From positions 1-64,000 of the forward strand of contig CAJXNO010000004.1 in the NCBI GenBank assembly GCA_913057205.1: a stretch of 64,000 nt of DNA, written 5' to 3'. This DNA comes from an uncultured Flavobacteriales bacterium (GTDB lineage: Bacteria; Bacteroidota; Bacteroidia; Flavobacteriales_G; Salibacteraceae). Shown here piece after piece: positions 1 to 8,609 of the stretch (positions within the stretch are counted from its first letter, which is position 1; the number at the start of each line of letters is the position of its first letter). Below the pieces are notes generated by a model. That model was not told the origin of the DNA, made no database searches, and worked only from the letters and a program-made list of their open reading frames with translations. The position numbers and the translations under genes are program-made.

Positions 1-1623
1 TATTGCCAGGTTTTGAATGTGAAGCCAGATGATGAAAACGTGGTCTTTCTAGGAGGTACCAACCTATACCGTTCAACCAATGGCTTTGTAGATACCCTTC
101 AGGTGATGCGGGTAGGTGGATACAGCATTGATGGAGATGAAGACTATAACTACTTCAATGGGGGAGGTAAGCACTATCCTGATCAGCAGAACCTCTTCTT
201 TCACCCTGATGACCCAGACATCATGATCAGTACCACGGATGGTGGCATTCATCGTACCATGAACTGCACAGAAACCGTGATGCGGTGGGAATCCTTGAAT
301 AATGGGTACCTCTCCAGTCAGTTTTATGCCATCGGAATCGATCAAACAACGGCAGGAAGCCGAGTGGTAGTTGGTGGCCTACAAGACAGAGGTACTTGGT
401 GGACCAATGAGGCTGATCCAGTAGAATTGTGGACGCATGTTCGCGGAGCGGATGGTGCCTACAGTGAGGTAAGTGACGGTGGGGATTATTATTACATCAG
501 TACCCAATATGCGAACATCCAACGCCTCAAGATCAGTGAGAATGGAGAGCGCTCAGAGCAGGAGAACATCATGCCCAAGCAGTTGGGCGGTGGGGCTTCG
601 GGTGGATGGTTGTTTGTACACCCCTTTACCCTTGATCGGGTGAATGACAACATCATGTACCTGCCCAATCAAGGTAGAATCTGGCGAAACGATAACATCA
701 CCGCTACAGACTCCGTTGAACTGTTCAGCAGTTGGAGTCCCATAGCCAACGTTACGGCAGACATCACGGCCATTTCATCCAGTGAGTCAGAAGAAGGAGT
801 GATCTACTTTGGTACACGAAATGGACGTGTATTCCGAGCGGACAATGCACACACCGCATTCACGGTTCAACCGCGTAACCTCAATGATAGCATTAGCAAT
901 ACAGGCTACGTTTCTAACATTGCCATCGATCCCAACGATGCAGATAAGGCGATCGTAGTCTTTTCGAACTACAACACGATCTCCATCTGGTACACGGAGG
1001 ATGGCGGCTTGGATTGGGAACCGATTGAAGGCAATCTTAGAGGAACGAAGGACGAGGGCTTGCCGGATTTCTTGTACTACATCGGAGATGGACCTTCAAT
1101 CAGATGGGCAGAGTTCGCTCCTACTGCAGGAGGTAACGTGTACTTCGTTGGCACCAGTGTTGGTTTGTTTGCAACGGATGAATTGAAAGGTGATAGTACC
1201 GTTTGGGTGCAGCAAGGCGTTGAAAGCATTGGCAATGTGGTGGTAGATATGATGCACTACCGAGATACCGATGGGTGGATGGCCATAGGAACGCATGGCA
1301 ACGGAATCTATGCCGGGCACGTTGAGTTCATAGCAACACCTGCTGGTGTTGCAGCTCAAAAGCAACCCGAGGCGCTCAAGGTTTATCCAAATCCAACGTC
1401 AGATTTTATTCGTTTAGCCATAGATGACTTGGCTGGTGAAGGCGATTTACGCTTAACGCTTTATGACATTTATGGAAGGCCTGTTCTGGACCAAAGGATT
1501 TCCGAAGTCGATCAGCATTCGTCTGAAATAACGCTTGATTTAAGCGCGTTACCTGCAGGAAGCTATTACCTTAGTGCCGAACAGGGAATGCATCACTTCA
1601 TGCAGAAGATCATTAAGCAATAA
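1..1623 (+). CDS. T9SS-sorted beta-propeller (BNR/VPS10-like) protein, 5' end cut off
   Basis: The frame is open from base 1, so the gene begins upstream of the window. The visible 540 residues contain Asp-box/BNR-like turns (for example STDGGIHRT and YTEDGGLDWEP) spaced as in sortilin/VPS10-type or sialidase-like propellers. The last roughly 80 residues form a T9SS type A sorting domain (VYPNPTSDF followed by beta strands, ending KIIKQ). The protein is therefore probably exported through the outer membrane and attached to the surface or released. The substrate or ligand cannot be told from the sequence. The stop codon overlaps the start of the next gene. Confidence 0.85.
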   Translation, partial: YCQVLNVKPDDENVVFLGGTNLYRSTNGFVDTLQVMRVGGYSIDGDEDYNYFNGGGKHYPDQQNLFFHPDDPDIMISTTDGGIHRTMNCTETVMRWESLNNGYLSSQFYAIGIDQTTAGSRVVVGGLQDRGTWWTNEADPVELWTHVRGADGAYSEVSDGGDYYYISTQYANIQRLKISENGERSEQENIMPKQLGGGASGGWLFVHPFTLDRVNDNIMYLPNQGRIWRNDNITATDSVELFSSWSPIANVTADITAISSSESEEGVIYFGTRNGRVFRADNAHTAFTVQPRNLNDSISNTGYVSNIAIDPNDADKAIVVFSNYNTISIWYTEDGGLDWEPIEGNLRGTKDEGLPDFLYYIGDGPSIRWAEFAPTAGGNVYFVGTSVGLFATDELKGDSTVWVQQGVESIGNVVVDMMHYRDTDGWMAIGTHGNGIYAGHVEFIATPAGVAAQKQPEALKVYPNPTSDFIRLAIDDLAGEGDLRLTLYDIYGRPVLDQRISEVDQHSSEITLDLSALPAGSYYLSAEQGMHHFMQKIIKQ

Positions 1624-2477
1624 TGGCCATGCTCCATCACCAGGAGCTATTGATCCCGTCAGCCTTCGGAAGAGCGATGGCTGCGGATCTCACCTATGCA
1701 GTAGGGAGTAGGATACTTGCCGTTTATGCACATGGCATCAATGGATTTAAAGATTGGGGAGGCATGGATCTCATCGCAAATGAGTTTGCGAGTCAAGGTA
1801 TTGCCTTCTTGAAGTTCAATTTTTCACACAACGGAACAACACCAGATGACCCGCTGTCATTTGTTGATTTAGAAGCTTACGGTCAAGATAACTATTCGAT
1901 CCGGCAGAGCGACCTTAAGTCGGTCTTCAATCTCGTGCATTCGGGCGGACTTCCTTTAGATATCAATGTCGTGGTGCTTATCGGACATTCGCGCGGAGGG
2001 GTAGACGCTACCATCTATGCTTGTCAGCATGATCACCTGGATGCTTTGATCACCTGGTCTGCACCAAGTGAGGCGAATACGCCTTGGTCGAGCTGGGACG
2101 AGGAAAGACTAGCCGAATGGAAGGAGCAAGGAGTTACTTATCTGGTGAACGGTAGAACCAAACAGAAGATGCCGCTGTATTACCAGTTGTTCAAAGACGT
2201 TGAATCGAACGCTAACCGCTACGATATCCTTGAACGAACAAAGGACCTGCAAATACCCTGGCTCATTGTACACGGTGATGCTGATGAAGCCGTTTCTACG
2301 CAGCATGCAAGAAAGTTGGCGCGATCTACGAAGTACGCTCAGGTTCAACTTGTTCCCAAAACCGGACACACCTTCGATAGAACGCATCCTTGGGAACAGC
2401 CTTCATTGCCCAACGCTTCTATAGAGCTGTGTGAGCATAGCATTCGGTTCATTTTAGATTCCGTGCGCTCTTCTTAG
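1623..2477 (+). CDS. alpha/beta-hydrolase family protein
   Basis: This 284-aa cytoplasmic protein has no signal peptide. The nucleophile elbow GHSRGG puts the catalytic serine at residue 123. A candidate acid lies in HGDADE (Asp219/221) and the histidine in KTGHTF (His249), so a complete Ser-Asp-His triad can be proposed. The fold resembles dienelactone-hydrolase or acyl-peptidase-like esterases, and the substrate is unknown. The ATG overlaps the stop of the upstream T9SS gene (TAATGG), so the two are probably co-transcribed although their products act in different compartments. The 3' end overlaps the convergent lipoprotein gene by 4 bp. Confidence 0.85.
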   Translation: MAMLHHQELLIPSAFGRAMAADLTYAVGSRILAVYAHGINGFKDWGGMDLIANEFASQGIAFLKFNFSHNGTTPDDPLSFVDLEAYGQDNYSIRQSDLKSVFNLVHSGGLPLDINVVVLIGHSRGGVDATIYACQHDHLDALITWSAPSEANTPWSSWDEERLAEWKEQGVTYLVNGRTKQKMPLYYQLFKDVESNANRYDILERTKDLQIPWLIVHGDADEAVSTQHARKLARSTKYAQVQLVPKTGHTFDRTHPWEQPSLPNASIELCEHSIRFILDSVRSS

Positions 2478-2971
2478 GGCTGGCCAGATATCCTGAGTTT
2501 CTTGATCACTTTAACCGGACCCGGACACTTGTGTTGGTGACAAGCTAAACAGTTATCGAGCATGAGGTTGAAGGCTTTGACTTGGTCACCCTCGCTGTTC
2601 TCGAACTGCTTGTATTGTTGAATGAAGGCATCAGCCATCCCCTGATAGGCAGCATCGATCTTTTCTGGCTCGGTAGGATGGGCTTCTTTGATCCTCGTGA
2701 AAGCTTCTGTATAACGCGCAGTCACCGCATAACCTTGCTCTAAGGAGTCTTTCACTTTCTCCATTTCGTCATGCATCTTCCGCATCAGCAAGGCGAGTTC
2801 GGTACGTTCAACGCCGTTGATGGTGACGCTGCCCTCTTCTCGTGCAAGGGTTAGAAGATCAACTACTTCATCACTTGTTGCCTGCTCTGGTTCATCTGAA
2901 CCCGAACAAGCGCCAACCAAGATGATGAAGCATAGGGATGCAAGTACAAGCATATGTTTACCAGACCACAT
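2474..2971 (-). CDS. small c-type cytochrome lipoprotein
   Basis: This 165-aa protein has a lipoprotein signal (hydrophobic stretch then LVGAC, lipidated Cys22) and one c-type haem motif CLACH (Cys141, Cys144, His145) close to its C terminus. The middle part looks helical and amphipathic, as in cytochrome c'/c556-type four-helix proteins, where the haem motif is also C-terminal. I infer a periplasmic, membrane-anchored electron carrier or gas/redox sensor. An internal Met7 could be the true start. It heads a same-strand cluster with two other small envelope genes just upstream on this strand. Confidence 0.75.
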   Translation of the reverse strand: MWSGKHMLVLASLCFIILVGACSGSDEPEQATSDEVVDLLTLAREEGSVTINGVERTELALLMRKMHDEMEKVKDSLEQGYAVTARYTEAFTRIKEAHPTEPEKIDAAYQGMADAFIQQYKQFENSEGDQVKAFNLMLDNCLACHQHKCPGPVKVIKKLRISGQP

Positions 2972-2977
2972 GTTGAA

Positions 2978-3496
2978 TTACTTGCCAGATTTAATCTTTT
3001 CGAGCTTTTCTTTCTCGCGACGTACTTCTTCCTCTGCGGCTTCCAATTCTTCCTCAGCCGCCTCGATTTCAGCTTCTACCTCTTCGGCCTCTTTCTTAGA
3101 GATTTTGCCTTCCTTCTCCATTTCCTTTGCTTTCTTACGTGCCGCCTCGGCTTTCTTCCTTCCTTCTTCGATATCTTTCTCTGCGTCAGCTATATTCTTT
3201 TCGGTCTGTGCACGTGCTTCATCAGACTTGGCGCGAGCAGCAGCAGTGCGTTCTTGTCCGAACGCTCGACCTTCTTGATCGCTCTTGTTCTTGCCGTAAG
3301 CGTGCCCTTTTCCTTCATGGACATCTTCAGCCTTTTCCTCTCGAGCATGCTGCTTTGCTTCCTGCTTCTCCTTGCCCTTCATTTCTTGCTCTTGCTTCTC
3401 GTTACCTTGTTTACGTTCATTGCTTTTTCCTTGAGCATTAAGGTGTGTAGCAGACGCTAAGAATAGGATGACGGTTATACTGAGTATCTTTTTCAT
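2978..3496 (-). CDS. secreted Lys/Glu-rich coiled-coil protein
   Basis: This 172-aa protein begins with a signal peptide (MKKILSITVILFLASATHLNA, cut before QGKS). The rest is almost entirely charged: Lys, Glu, Arg and Ala in heptad-like order, suggesting one long coiled coil across residues 25-165. No catalytic motif is visible. It lies 6 bp upstream of the cytochrome lipoprotein gene and 10 bp downstream of another lipoprotein gene on the same strand, so the three probably form an operon. A structural or spacer role in the periplasm is only a guess. Confidence 0.7.
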   Translation of the reverse strand: MKKILSITVILFLASATHLNAQGKSNERKQGNEKQEQEMKGKEKQEAKQHAREEKAEDVHEGKGHAYGKNKSDQEGRAFGQERTAAARAKSDEARAQTEKNIADAEKDIEEGRKKAEAARKKAKEMEKEGKISKKEAEEVEAEIEAAEEELEAAEEEVRREKEKLEKIKSGK

Positions 3497-3506
3497 AATC
3501 TTTCGA

Positions 3507-3731
3507 TTATAGGTTATTGATGATACTGTCTAGTTTAGCATTGGTTGCTGATGTCTTTTCATGGAGCGTCTCAGATTCTTCCAATACTTGGATCTCCTCA
3601 TCTGATGCAGCAGCATCTTCCGTTTCTTCTACGGCTTCATTTTGATTAGAACTGGACGTTTCACTGCCTCCGCATGCTCCAAGCATCAAGACAAAAGCGA
3701 ACATCACCAGGATAAGCATAGGTTTTTTCAT
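3507..3731 (-). CDS. small acidic lipoprotein
   Basis: This 74-aa product has a lipoprotein signal (LMLGACGG, lipidated Cys20) followed by an acidic Ser/Glu-rich segment and a short predicted helix. I recognise no family. It is the first gene of the three-gene envelope cluster read on the minus strand and would be anchored in the periplasm. Confidence 0.65.
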   Translation of the reverse strand: MKKPMLILVMFAFVLMLGACGGSETSSSNQNEAVEETEDAAASDEEIQVLEESETLHEKTSATNAKLDSIINNL

Positions 3732-3884
3732 CGGTTCGATTTGAAGCGAAAATAGCTAATCGGCAGCTTGTGTGCGGTAGACCGAGCTCATCGATATGCG
3801 GAATTCCGTAGTGAAGGGATCGCTGCGGCGGTTCGTCCGTTTTGTGATGTGGTGGACGCATCAAAAATTTATACCAAAAACATC

Positions 3885-4220
3885 ATGAAAGGAAGAGTTG
3901 TGCTTTTGATCTGGTACACCTTGATCATGATCGTGTTGATGGCCATTGAAGGATGGACACAAGTGCGTGTTATACTGAAAAATGGAGATCGCTACATGGC
4001 CGATACTGCGATTGCTTGGTCTGCTGGAACGTCATTCATCTCCTTACACAAGCATGATCAATGGATCAATGTGGATAAGGTGTTTGTTTCACACATTGAT
4101 ATGAATGCCATACGCATCCGGTTCCACGAAGATGGTAAGCCGTGCTTTATGAAAACTAGAGGACTCCGTGATGAGTCGATGAACTGTGATGAAAAAAGAA
4201 TGCCTCAGGAATTCGAGTGA
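3885..4220 (+). CDS. hypothetical exported or membrane-anchored protein
   Basis: This 111-aa product starts at the ATG at 3885 (MKGRVVLL). A longer open frame begins at 3768, but its extra residues have no signal-like character, while the chosen start gives a clean hydrophobic N terminus (residues 4-22). The remainder (VRVILKNGDRYMADTA) looks like a small beta-rich domain. No family is recognised. It is divergent from the lipoprotein cluster. Confidence 0.5.
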   Translation: MKGRVVLLIWYTLIMIVLMAIEGWTQVRVILKNGDRYMADTAIAWSAGTSFISLHKHDQWINVDKVFVSHIDMNAIRIRFHEDGKPCFMKTRGLRDESMNCDEKRMPQEFE

Positions 4221-4317
4221 ATCCCTGATGCAACAAACCCACCTACTATGAAATCTATGCAAATGTAGAGACAATAAGTGTATCTACATATAAAGTGGAT
4301 TCTTTTCTGTGTCCGGT

Positions 4318-4806
4318 TTAGCGATAATTGCCTTTTTCCCACCAAGTACTGTCTACCACCTTGCCGCCTTTCAATGCAAAGACGAGGTAATCCTTTTTTC
4401 TCCAGAGGTAAACGATGTAGTAGTCACCGGTTGGAATCTTGTAGGACGGAGGCAACGATTTTCCTTTAGGTTTCCCATCCCTTCCGATGGTGAGTTTTTG
4501 GTTTTCATACTCGGCAAGTGGTCCATGGTAGTACGCTGTGCCCATCATCTCAAGTACTTGCTCCTTGCTAGAGCCGGATGCGACGATGCTTTTCTCCAAT
4601 TGCTTCATGATCATTTCAAAATCACTCCCTGTAGTATCGCAATAGGGATTTTTGTAGGATGCAAGTCGCGTGTATTCTTTCGCTAAAGATCTCAGGTCAG
4701 CGGTGCTGATGTCTTCTAATAGAGTGGAGCAGCCTCCTTGCGCTTGTGCGCTGTTGATACCAAGTACAAGGAGAATGATGATGCCAGTATATCGTAGGAT
4801 GTTCAT
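4318..4806 (-). CDS. hypothetical secreted protein
   Basis: This 162-aa protein has a signal peptide ending AQAQ-GGC. The mature part contains two cysteines (GGCSTLL and NPYCDTT) that could form a disulphide, then a segment with alternating beta strands (TGDYYIVYLWRKKDYLVFAL) resembling the beta-hairpins of SmpA/BamE-like small periplasmic proteins. That resemblance is weak. The next gene upstream on the same strand encodes an outer-membrane-like barrel, and the two may be co-transcribed. Confidence 0.6.
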   Translation of the reverse strand: MNILRYTGIIILLVLGINSAQAQGGCSTLLEDISTADLRSLAKEYTRLASYKNPYCDTTGSDFEMIMKQLEKSIVASGSSKEQVLEMMGTAYYHGPLAEYENQKLTIGRDGKPKGKSLPPSYKIPTGDYYIVYLWRKKDYLVFALKGGKVVDSTWWEKGNYR

Positions 4807-4839
4807 GATGTTAATTTGTACAAGTATATCAAGTTCCGA

Positions 4840-5406
4840 CTAAAGACCGTAGGTGATCCCAGCGTTGATGATCGGGTTTCGGTAGGGTGAATAATTGCGC
4901 TGAAGCACCTCATAGAGTGCGGTGAATGCGAGTCCGAAGTTGTTGTTAAAACGAAACAGGTAACCTCCACCTACGAACAAATGAGGAATAGAAACCCTAC
5001 CAGGATTGTTCGGAGCAAAAAGACCGTTGATCAACTCATATTCTGCATGTGCGAAGAAATTTTCGAACACAAAAAATCGAGAGAAGGTCGAACCACCGAA
5101 AACATGCGTATCGAACCCATTGATGTTCTCTCTAAAGTATTGATACTGCACACGCGTTCCAACAGACCAGCGATCGGTAATCCGATAACCGACAAGCGGT
5201 GCAACATTGATCATGGTGAAGGTTCCAAATTGTGCACCGAGGTTACCACCGAAGAATACCCGATCGAGGAATCGCTCGTCTTCTTCATTCAGCAATTCTT
5301 CTCGCTGATCCGCCTCTTGCTCATTAGCGCTGGTATCCACATCAAAGACCTGTGCTTGTGTGAGCTGAACGCTGAGGAAAAGTGTCAAGAATAGTAAGTA
5401 GCGCAT
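4840..5406 (-). CDS. outer-membrane beta-barrel-like protein
   Basis: This 188-aa product has a signal peptide (cut near TQA-QVF), an acidic linker at residues 20-45, then alternating aromatic beta strands with glycine turns (FFGGNLGAQFG, YRITDRWSVGTRVQYQYF, PHLFVGGGYLFRF). It ends in an amphipathic strand (IINAGITYGL). This is the pattern of small 8-stranded OmpA/OmpW-like barrels common in Bacteroidota. No ligand can be proposed. Confidence 0.7.
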   Translation of the reverse strand: MRYLLFLTLFLSVQLTQAQVFDVDTSANEQEADQREELLNEEDERFLDRVFFGGNLGAQFGTFTMINVAPLVGYRITDRWSVGTRVQYQYFRENINGFDTHVFGGSTFSRFFVFENFFAHAEYELINGLFAPNNPGRVSIPHLFVGGGYLFRFNNNFGLAFTALYEVLQRNYSPYRNPIINAGITYGL

Positions 5407-5446
5407 AATTGAGTTTGTCCTGTCTTAGAACGCTAAATGTACGGCA

Positions 5447-6565
5447 TTAATTGCCTTTCCACCATTCGGTGTTTGGTGCATTTTCGAGCAAGAATCGTTC
5501 ACCTACACGCGGTGTAACCACTGGAATACCCAATGCTTGTGCTTTCTTCGTCACACGCTCGATCGGGTCGGTCCAGGTATGCAAGGCGAGGTCAAACATC
5601 CCCCAGTGAATCGGTAATATCCGTTCAGCATACAAATCAACGGCTGCTTGTGCCGATTCCTCCGGCATCATATGGATTTCCTTCCACATTTCATTGTATT
5701 GTCCGCACTCCATCATGGCCAGATCGAACGGTCCATAGCGCTCACCGATCTGCTTGAACCCAGGAAAGTAACCAGAGTCACCGCTGAAGAAGATGCTTCG
5801 ATCAGGTGTTCGGATTACCCAAGAAGACCACAAGGTGCTGGCCCCATCGCCGATACCTCTTCCAGAGAAGTGCTGCGAGGGTGTACACACGAGTTCAATG
5901 TCATCGAGTTTCGCATTTTGCCACCAATCCAATTCCGTGATCTTTTCTATCGGTACACCCCAATGTTGTAAGTGACTCCCGAGTCCTAGCGGAACATAGA
6001 AGTGCCCAACTTTATCCTTTAAGGCCTGAACGGTTGTATAATCCAAATGGTCATAATGGTCATGCGAGAAAACAACGGCATCAATGCTAGGGAGCTCGTC
6101 CATGTCGATCGGCAGGTCTTGGCTGAACCTCCGAACCTGAAACGAAAAAGGAGCGGCAGCCTCACCGAACATCGGATCCAACAGCATCACCTTGCCACCA
6201 ATCTCTAATATGAAGGCACTGTGTCCGTACCAAGTCAGCGCGGTTTGCTCTTTGCTCAATGCGCCAATCGCAGAAGGTGAGGGGTGGAGCACCTCAATGG
6301 AGTCTGGTGACTTTCCTTTGGGTGGGATGAGGAACCCCGGTAAGGTCTTGAAGACCTTGTCGATGGAGAAGTTCATTTCTATACCGCCGGCATTCATGAA
6401 TTGGTCCTTTTCTGCATTGAATTGGGGCGATGTGGCAATGCTCGATTTATGGCTCCCATGCGGTGCTTTGCCAAACTGTGGCAACCGAAGCACAAAGAAG
6501 GTGGCTACAACGATGAAGACAACCACACTGGCAATGACGATACCAATCATTTTGATGACTTTCAT
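5447..6565 (-). CDS. MBL-fold metallo-hydrolase (NAPE-PLD/UlaG-like)
   Basis: This 372-aa protein begins with a transmembrane helix (residues 5-28) and continues as a metallo-beta-lactamase-fold domain. The metal motif HDHYDHLD (HxHxDH) is intact, and further conserved elements are WYGHSAFILEIGG, LDPMFGEAAAPF, FFSGDSGYFPGF and the late HWGMFDL. The order and the LDP motif fit the branch that includes N-acyl-phosphatidylethanolamine phospholipase D and UlaG-like hydrolases. It is probably an inner-membrane-anchored hydrolase acting on a lipid or phosphodiester. The exact substrate is unknown. Confidence 0.85.
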   Translation of the reverse strand: MKVIKMIGIVIASVVVFIVVATFFVLRLPQFGKAPHGSHKSSIATSPQFNAEKDQFMNAGGIEMNFSIDKVFKTLPGFLIPPKGKSPDSIEVLHPSPSAIGALSKEQTALTWYGHSAFILEIGGKVMLLDPMFGEAAAPFSFQVRRFSQDLPIDMDELPSIDAVVFSHDHYDHLDYTTVQALKDKVGHFYVPLGLGSHLQHWGVPIEKITELDWWQNAKLDDIELVCTPSQHFSGRGIGDGASTLWSSWVIRTPDRSIFFSGDSGYFPGFKQIGERYGPFDLAMMECGQYNEMWKEIHMMPEESAQAAVDLYAERILPIHWGMFDLALHTWTDPIERVTKKAQALGIPVVTPRVGERFLLENAPNTEWWKGN

Positions 6566-6655
6566 AACGGTTGACGAAGCTAAATCATAGCACAGTATTC
6601 CGTTCGTCTTAAGTTCAGACGGTCAGCTTTCATGACCAACGGTAGTTCCTTTTAC

Positions 6656-7849
6656 TTATCTAGAAGTAGCCCTCTTGAAGATGTTTTTCGCATCAAAGCC
6701 ACTCATGACCAGCTCTTTGACCAGTGGGTGAGTGATGGCATGTTTTACCAACCAGTTGCTGCGGGACGGATTGCGCATGAAGCGTTGCACCCAATAATTC
6801 AAGCGAAGCTCGCCCCACATCCTGCGGTAGACCTCCTTGTCATATTTCTTGTTGAACGCAGCATCAAATCTGCGTTTGTTGAATGCTTCAATCAAGTGCT
6901 CCGCGGCTACGCGTCCGCTGCGCACCGCATTGGCAATGCCTTCACCTGAAAGCGGATTGATGAGAGAAGCGGCATCGCCTAAGAGCAGGTAACGGTCTCC
7001 AGAGATCCGTCGTTTCTTACTTCCTAGCGGTAGTGGGAAACCCTGCGGGTTTTCAAGCGGTCGAGCATCTTTAAAGCGATCAGCCACATTCGGGTGCTCC
7101 TTGATGATTTGAAGCAGCTCCTGCTTAAGGTTGATGCGGTTCTTTTGAATGAACGAGGTAAGCATGCCTATGCCAACATTGGCTCTTCCGTTGGGCAGTG
7201 GAAATATCCAGAAATAGCCGGGTAGTAATTCCTTGTAGAAATGTAGTTCGATGGCATTGTCTTCACTAAACCCTGTTACACCTTCATAATACATTCGCAG
7301 ACCTGCGCAGTAGTGATTCCTATCCGGTTTCTCGCCTTGGTGCAAACTGCGTTTTACCATAGATTGAGCGCCATCCGCCCCCAGAATCATATGGCTATGG
7401 AGGGTTCGTCCATCTTTAAGCTTGACCTCTACTTCATCTTTGGAGCACGCTATATGCTCAACGCTCACTTCAAGAAAAGGGCTCACCGCATCAGAACGTT
7501 TGGCTTGTGCAAACATGAAGGCATCAAAATCTAAGCGTGGCGTGATGTAACCACTGATGCCTTCGCTGTACAGTTTAATATCAGCGTGTGAATAATCAGC
7601 AGAAATGAAGCGTACGGCATTGCATACGGTTGTATGCTCGAGTCCTAGAAATGCTTCTTTTAGGTCAATCGGTAGCTTACCCAGTTGGTTGATCACATCT
7701 GGACTGATGGCATCACCACAGATCTTGTCCCTAGGAAAAGTACTTTTATCCAGTAGTGCCACCTTCAAACCACTACCGTGAAGCCCTATGGCGGCTGCGC
7801 ATCCCGCAGGGCCAGCGCCTAAAATGATCACATCAAACACCTCTTTCAC
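6656..7849 (-). CDS. FAD-dependent geranylgeranyl-reductase-family oxidoreductase
   Basis: This 397-aa flavoprotein starts with a Rossmann dinucleotide motif (ILGAGPAGCAAAIGL, residues 10-24). It has the second FAD motif LLLGDAASLINPLSGEGI near residue 290, both typical of the geranylgeranyl reductase/p-hydroxybenzoate hydroxylase superfamily. Bacterial members saturate isoprenoid chains or halogenate/hydroxylate small molecules. Length and motif order match digeranylgeranylglycerophospholipid-reductase-like proteins common in Bacteroidota. The START-domain gene lies 22 bp upstream on the same strand, so a lipid-linked role is plausible but unproven. Confidence 0.85.
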   Translation of the reverse strand: MKEVFDVIILGAGPAGCAAAIGLHGSGLKVALLDKSTFPRDKICGDAISPDVINQLGKLPIDLKEAFLGLEHTTVCNAVRFISADYSHADIKLYSEGISGYITPRLDFDAFMFAQAKRSDAVSPFLEVSVEHIACSKDEVEVKLKDGRTLHSHMILGADGAQSMVKRSLHQGEKPDRNHYCAGLRMYYEGVTGFSEDNAIELHFYKELLPGYFWIFPLPNGRANVGIGMLTSFIQKNRINLKQELLQIIKEHPNVADRFKDARPLENPQGFPLPLGSKKRRISGDRYLLLGDAASLINPLSGEGIANAVRSGRVAAEHLIEAFNKRRFDAAFNKKYDKEVYRRMWGELRLNYWVQRFMRNPSRSNWLVKHAITHPLVKELVMSGFDAKNIFKRATSR

Positions 7850-7871
7850 CGCGCCAAATGTACGCGCTTGT

Positions 7872-8495
7872 TCAACGCTGTTCCACTACAGCTCGTAGGT
7901 TCTTCATGGTACTGAATGGAATCTCTGTGATCGCTGCGTTCGCCAACCAATCTGGAATGTTACCTTCGGGTTCTGCTGCCACTTCATATTCTACCCTCAG
8001 CTTGCCAGGTGAAATTGGAATTACCCGCCAGTAAGAGTTTGACTGCTTGATACGAACAACACCCTCTTTTTCTGGAAGTCGATCTGGTAAGGCTCTGCTT
8101 TTGGTTATGAACCCTCCATCCTCGCGGTCGATGAATACCATCTCATATACGCCGTCACGGTCTTCAACCGGCCATGGGGCATCTGTTCTTGAATATTGAA
8201 CCAATGACGTGCTGCCCTCACGTTCAATGATCTTGAGCTCTTCTGTATCGGGGAAAATATGGGAGTATTTGTCGCTGTTCATCAGCACGTGCCGTACGTC
8301 GCTTGCCGAAGCATTCACCTCCATTACCGCCTTGAAGGCATCAAAGCTAGAAGTACTCACAGGTTTGGTGAAAACCGTGATGCCATCCTTTGACTTTGCA
8401 GCCTCCCAGTCTTGTCCTAGCATTTGACTAGCTCGGATCGTGCCAATAAGAATAAGTGTGGTGATGCGTATTCGATTCATGTTGTTCTTCAGCAT
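7872..8495 (-). CDS. START/SRPBCC lipid-binding domain protein, exported
   Basis: The 207-aa frame (or 202 aa from Met6 at 8480, which gives a tidier signal peptide) contains a START-like fold: WEAAKSKDGITVFTKPV, then DVRHVLMNSDKYSHIFPDTEE, PWPVEDRDGVYEM and a long C-terminal amphipathic helix. START domains hold a hydrophobic ligand in a deep groove. The signal-like N terminus suggests a periplasmic location. It is placed just upstream of the flavoprotein gene on the same strand. Confidence 0.75.
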   Translation of the reverse strand: MLKNNMNRIRITTLILIGTIRASQMLGQDWEAAKSKDGITVFTKPVSTSSFDAFKAVMEVNASASDVRHVLMNSDKYSHIFPDTEELKIIEREGSTSLVQYSRTDAPWPVEDRDGVYEMVFIDREDGGFITKSRALPDRLPEKEGVVRIKQSNSYWRVIPISPGKLRVEYEVAAEPEGNIPDWLANAAITEIPFSTMKNLRAVVEQR

Positions 8496-8609
8496 TCAGG
8501 TGCTTAGACGATCTCAATTGCACCTAGGTTGACCTGATATGGAACATCCTCGCAAGTCTTATTGTTTCTATCGTGCTTTCTCCCGTAAAGACCTGATATT
8601 TGCACCACC

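Noticed and set aside
2954-3460. Long + strand frame rich in Phe/Leu (possible membrane protein)
   Set aside because: It is the mirror of the Lys/Glu-rich coiled-coil gene on the minus strand: AAG/GAA codons read backwards give CTT/TTC.
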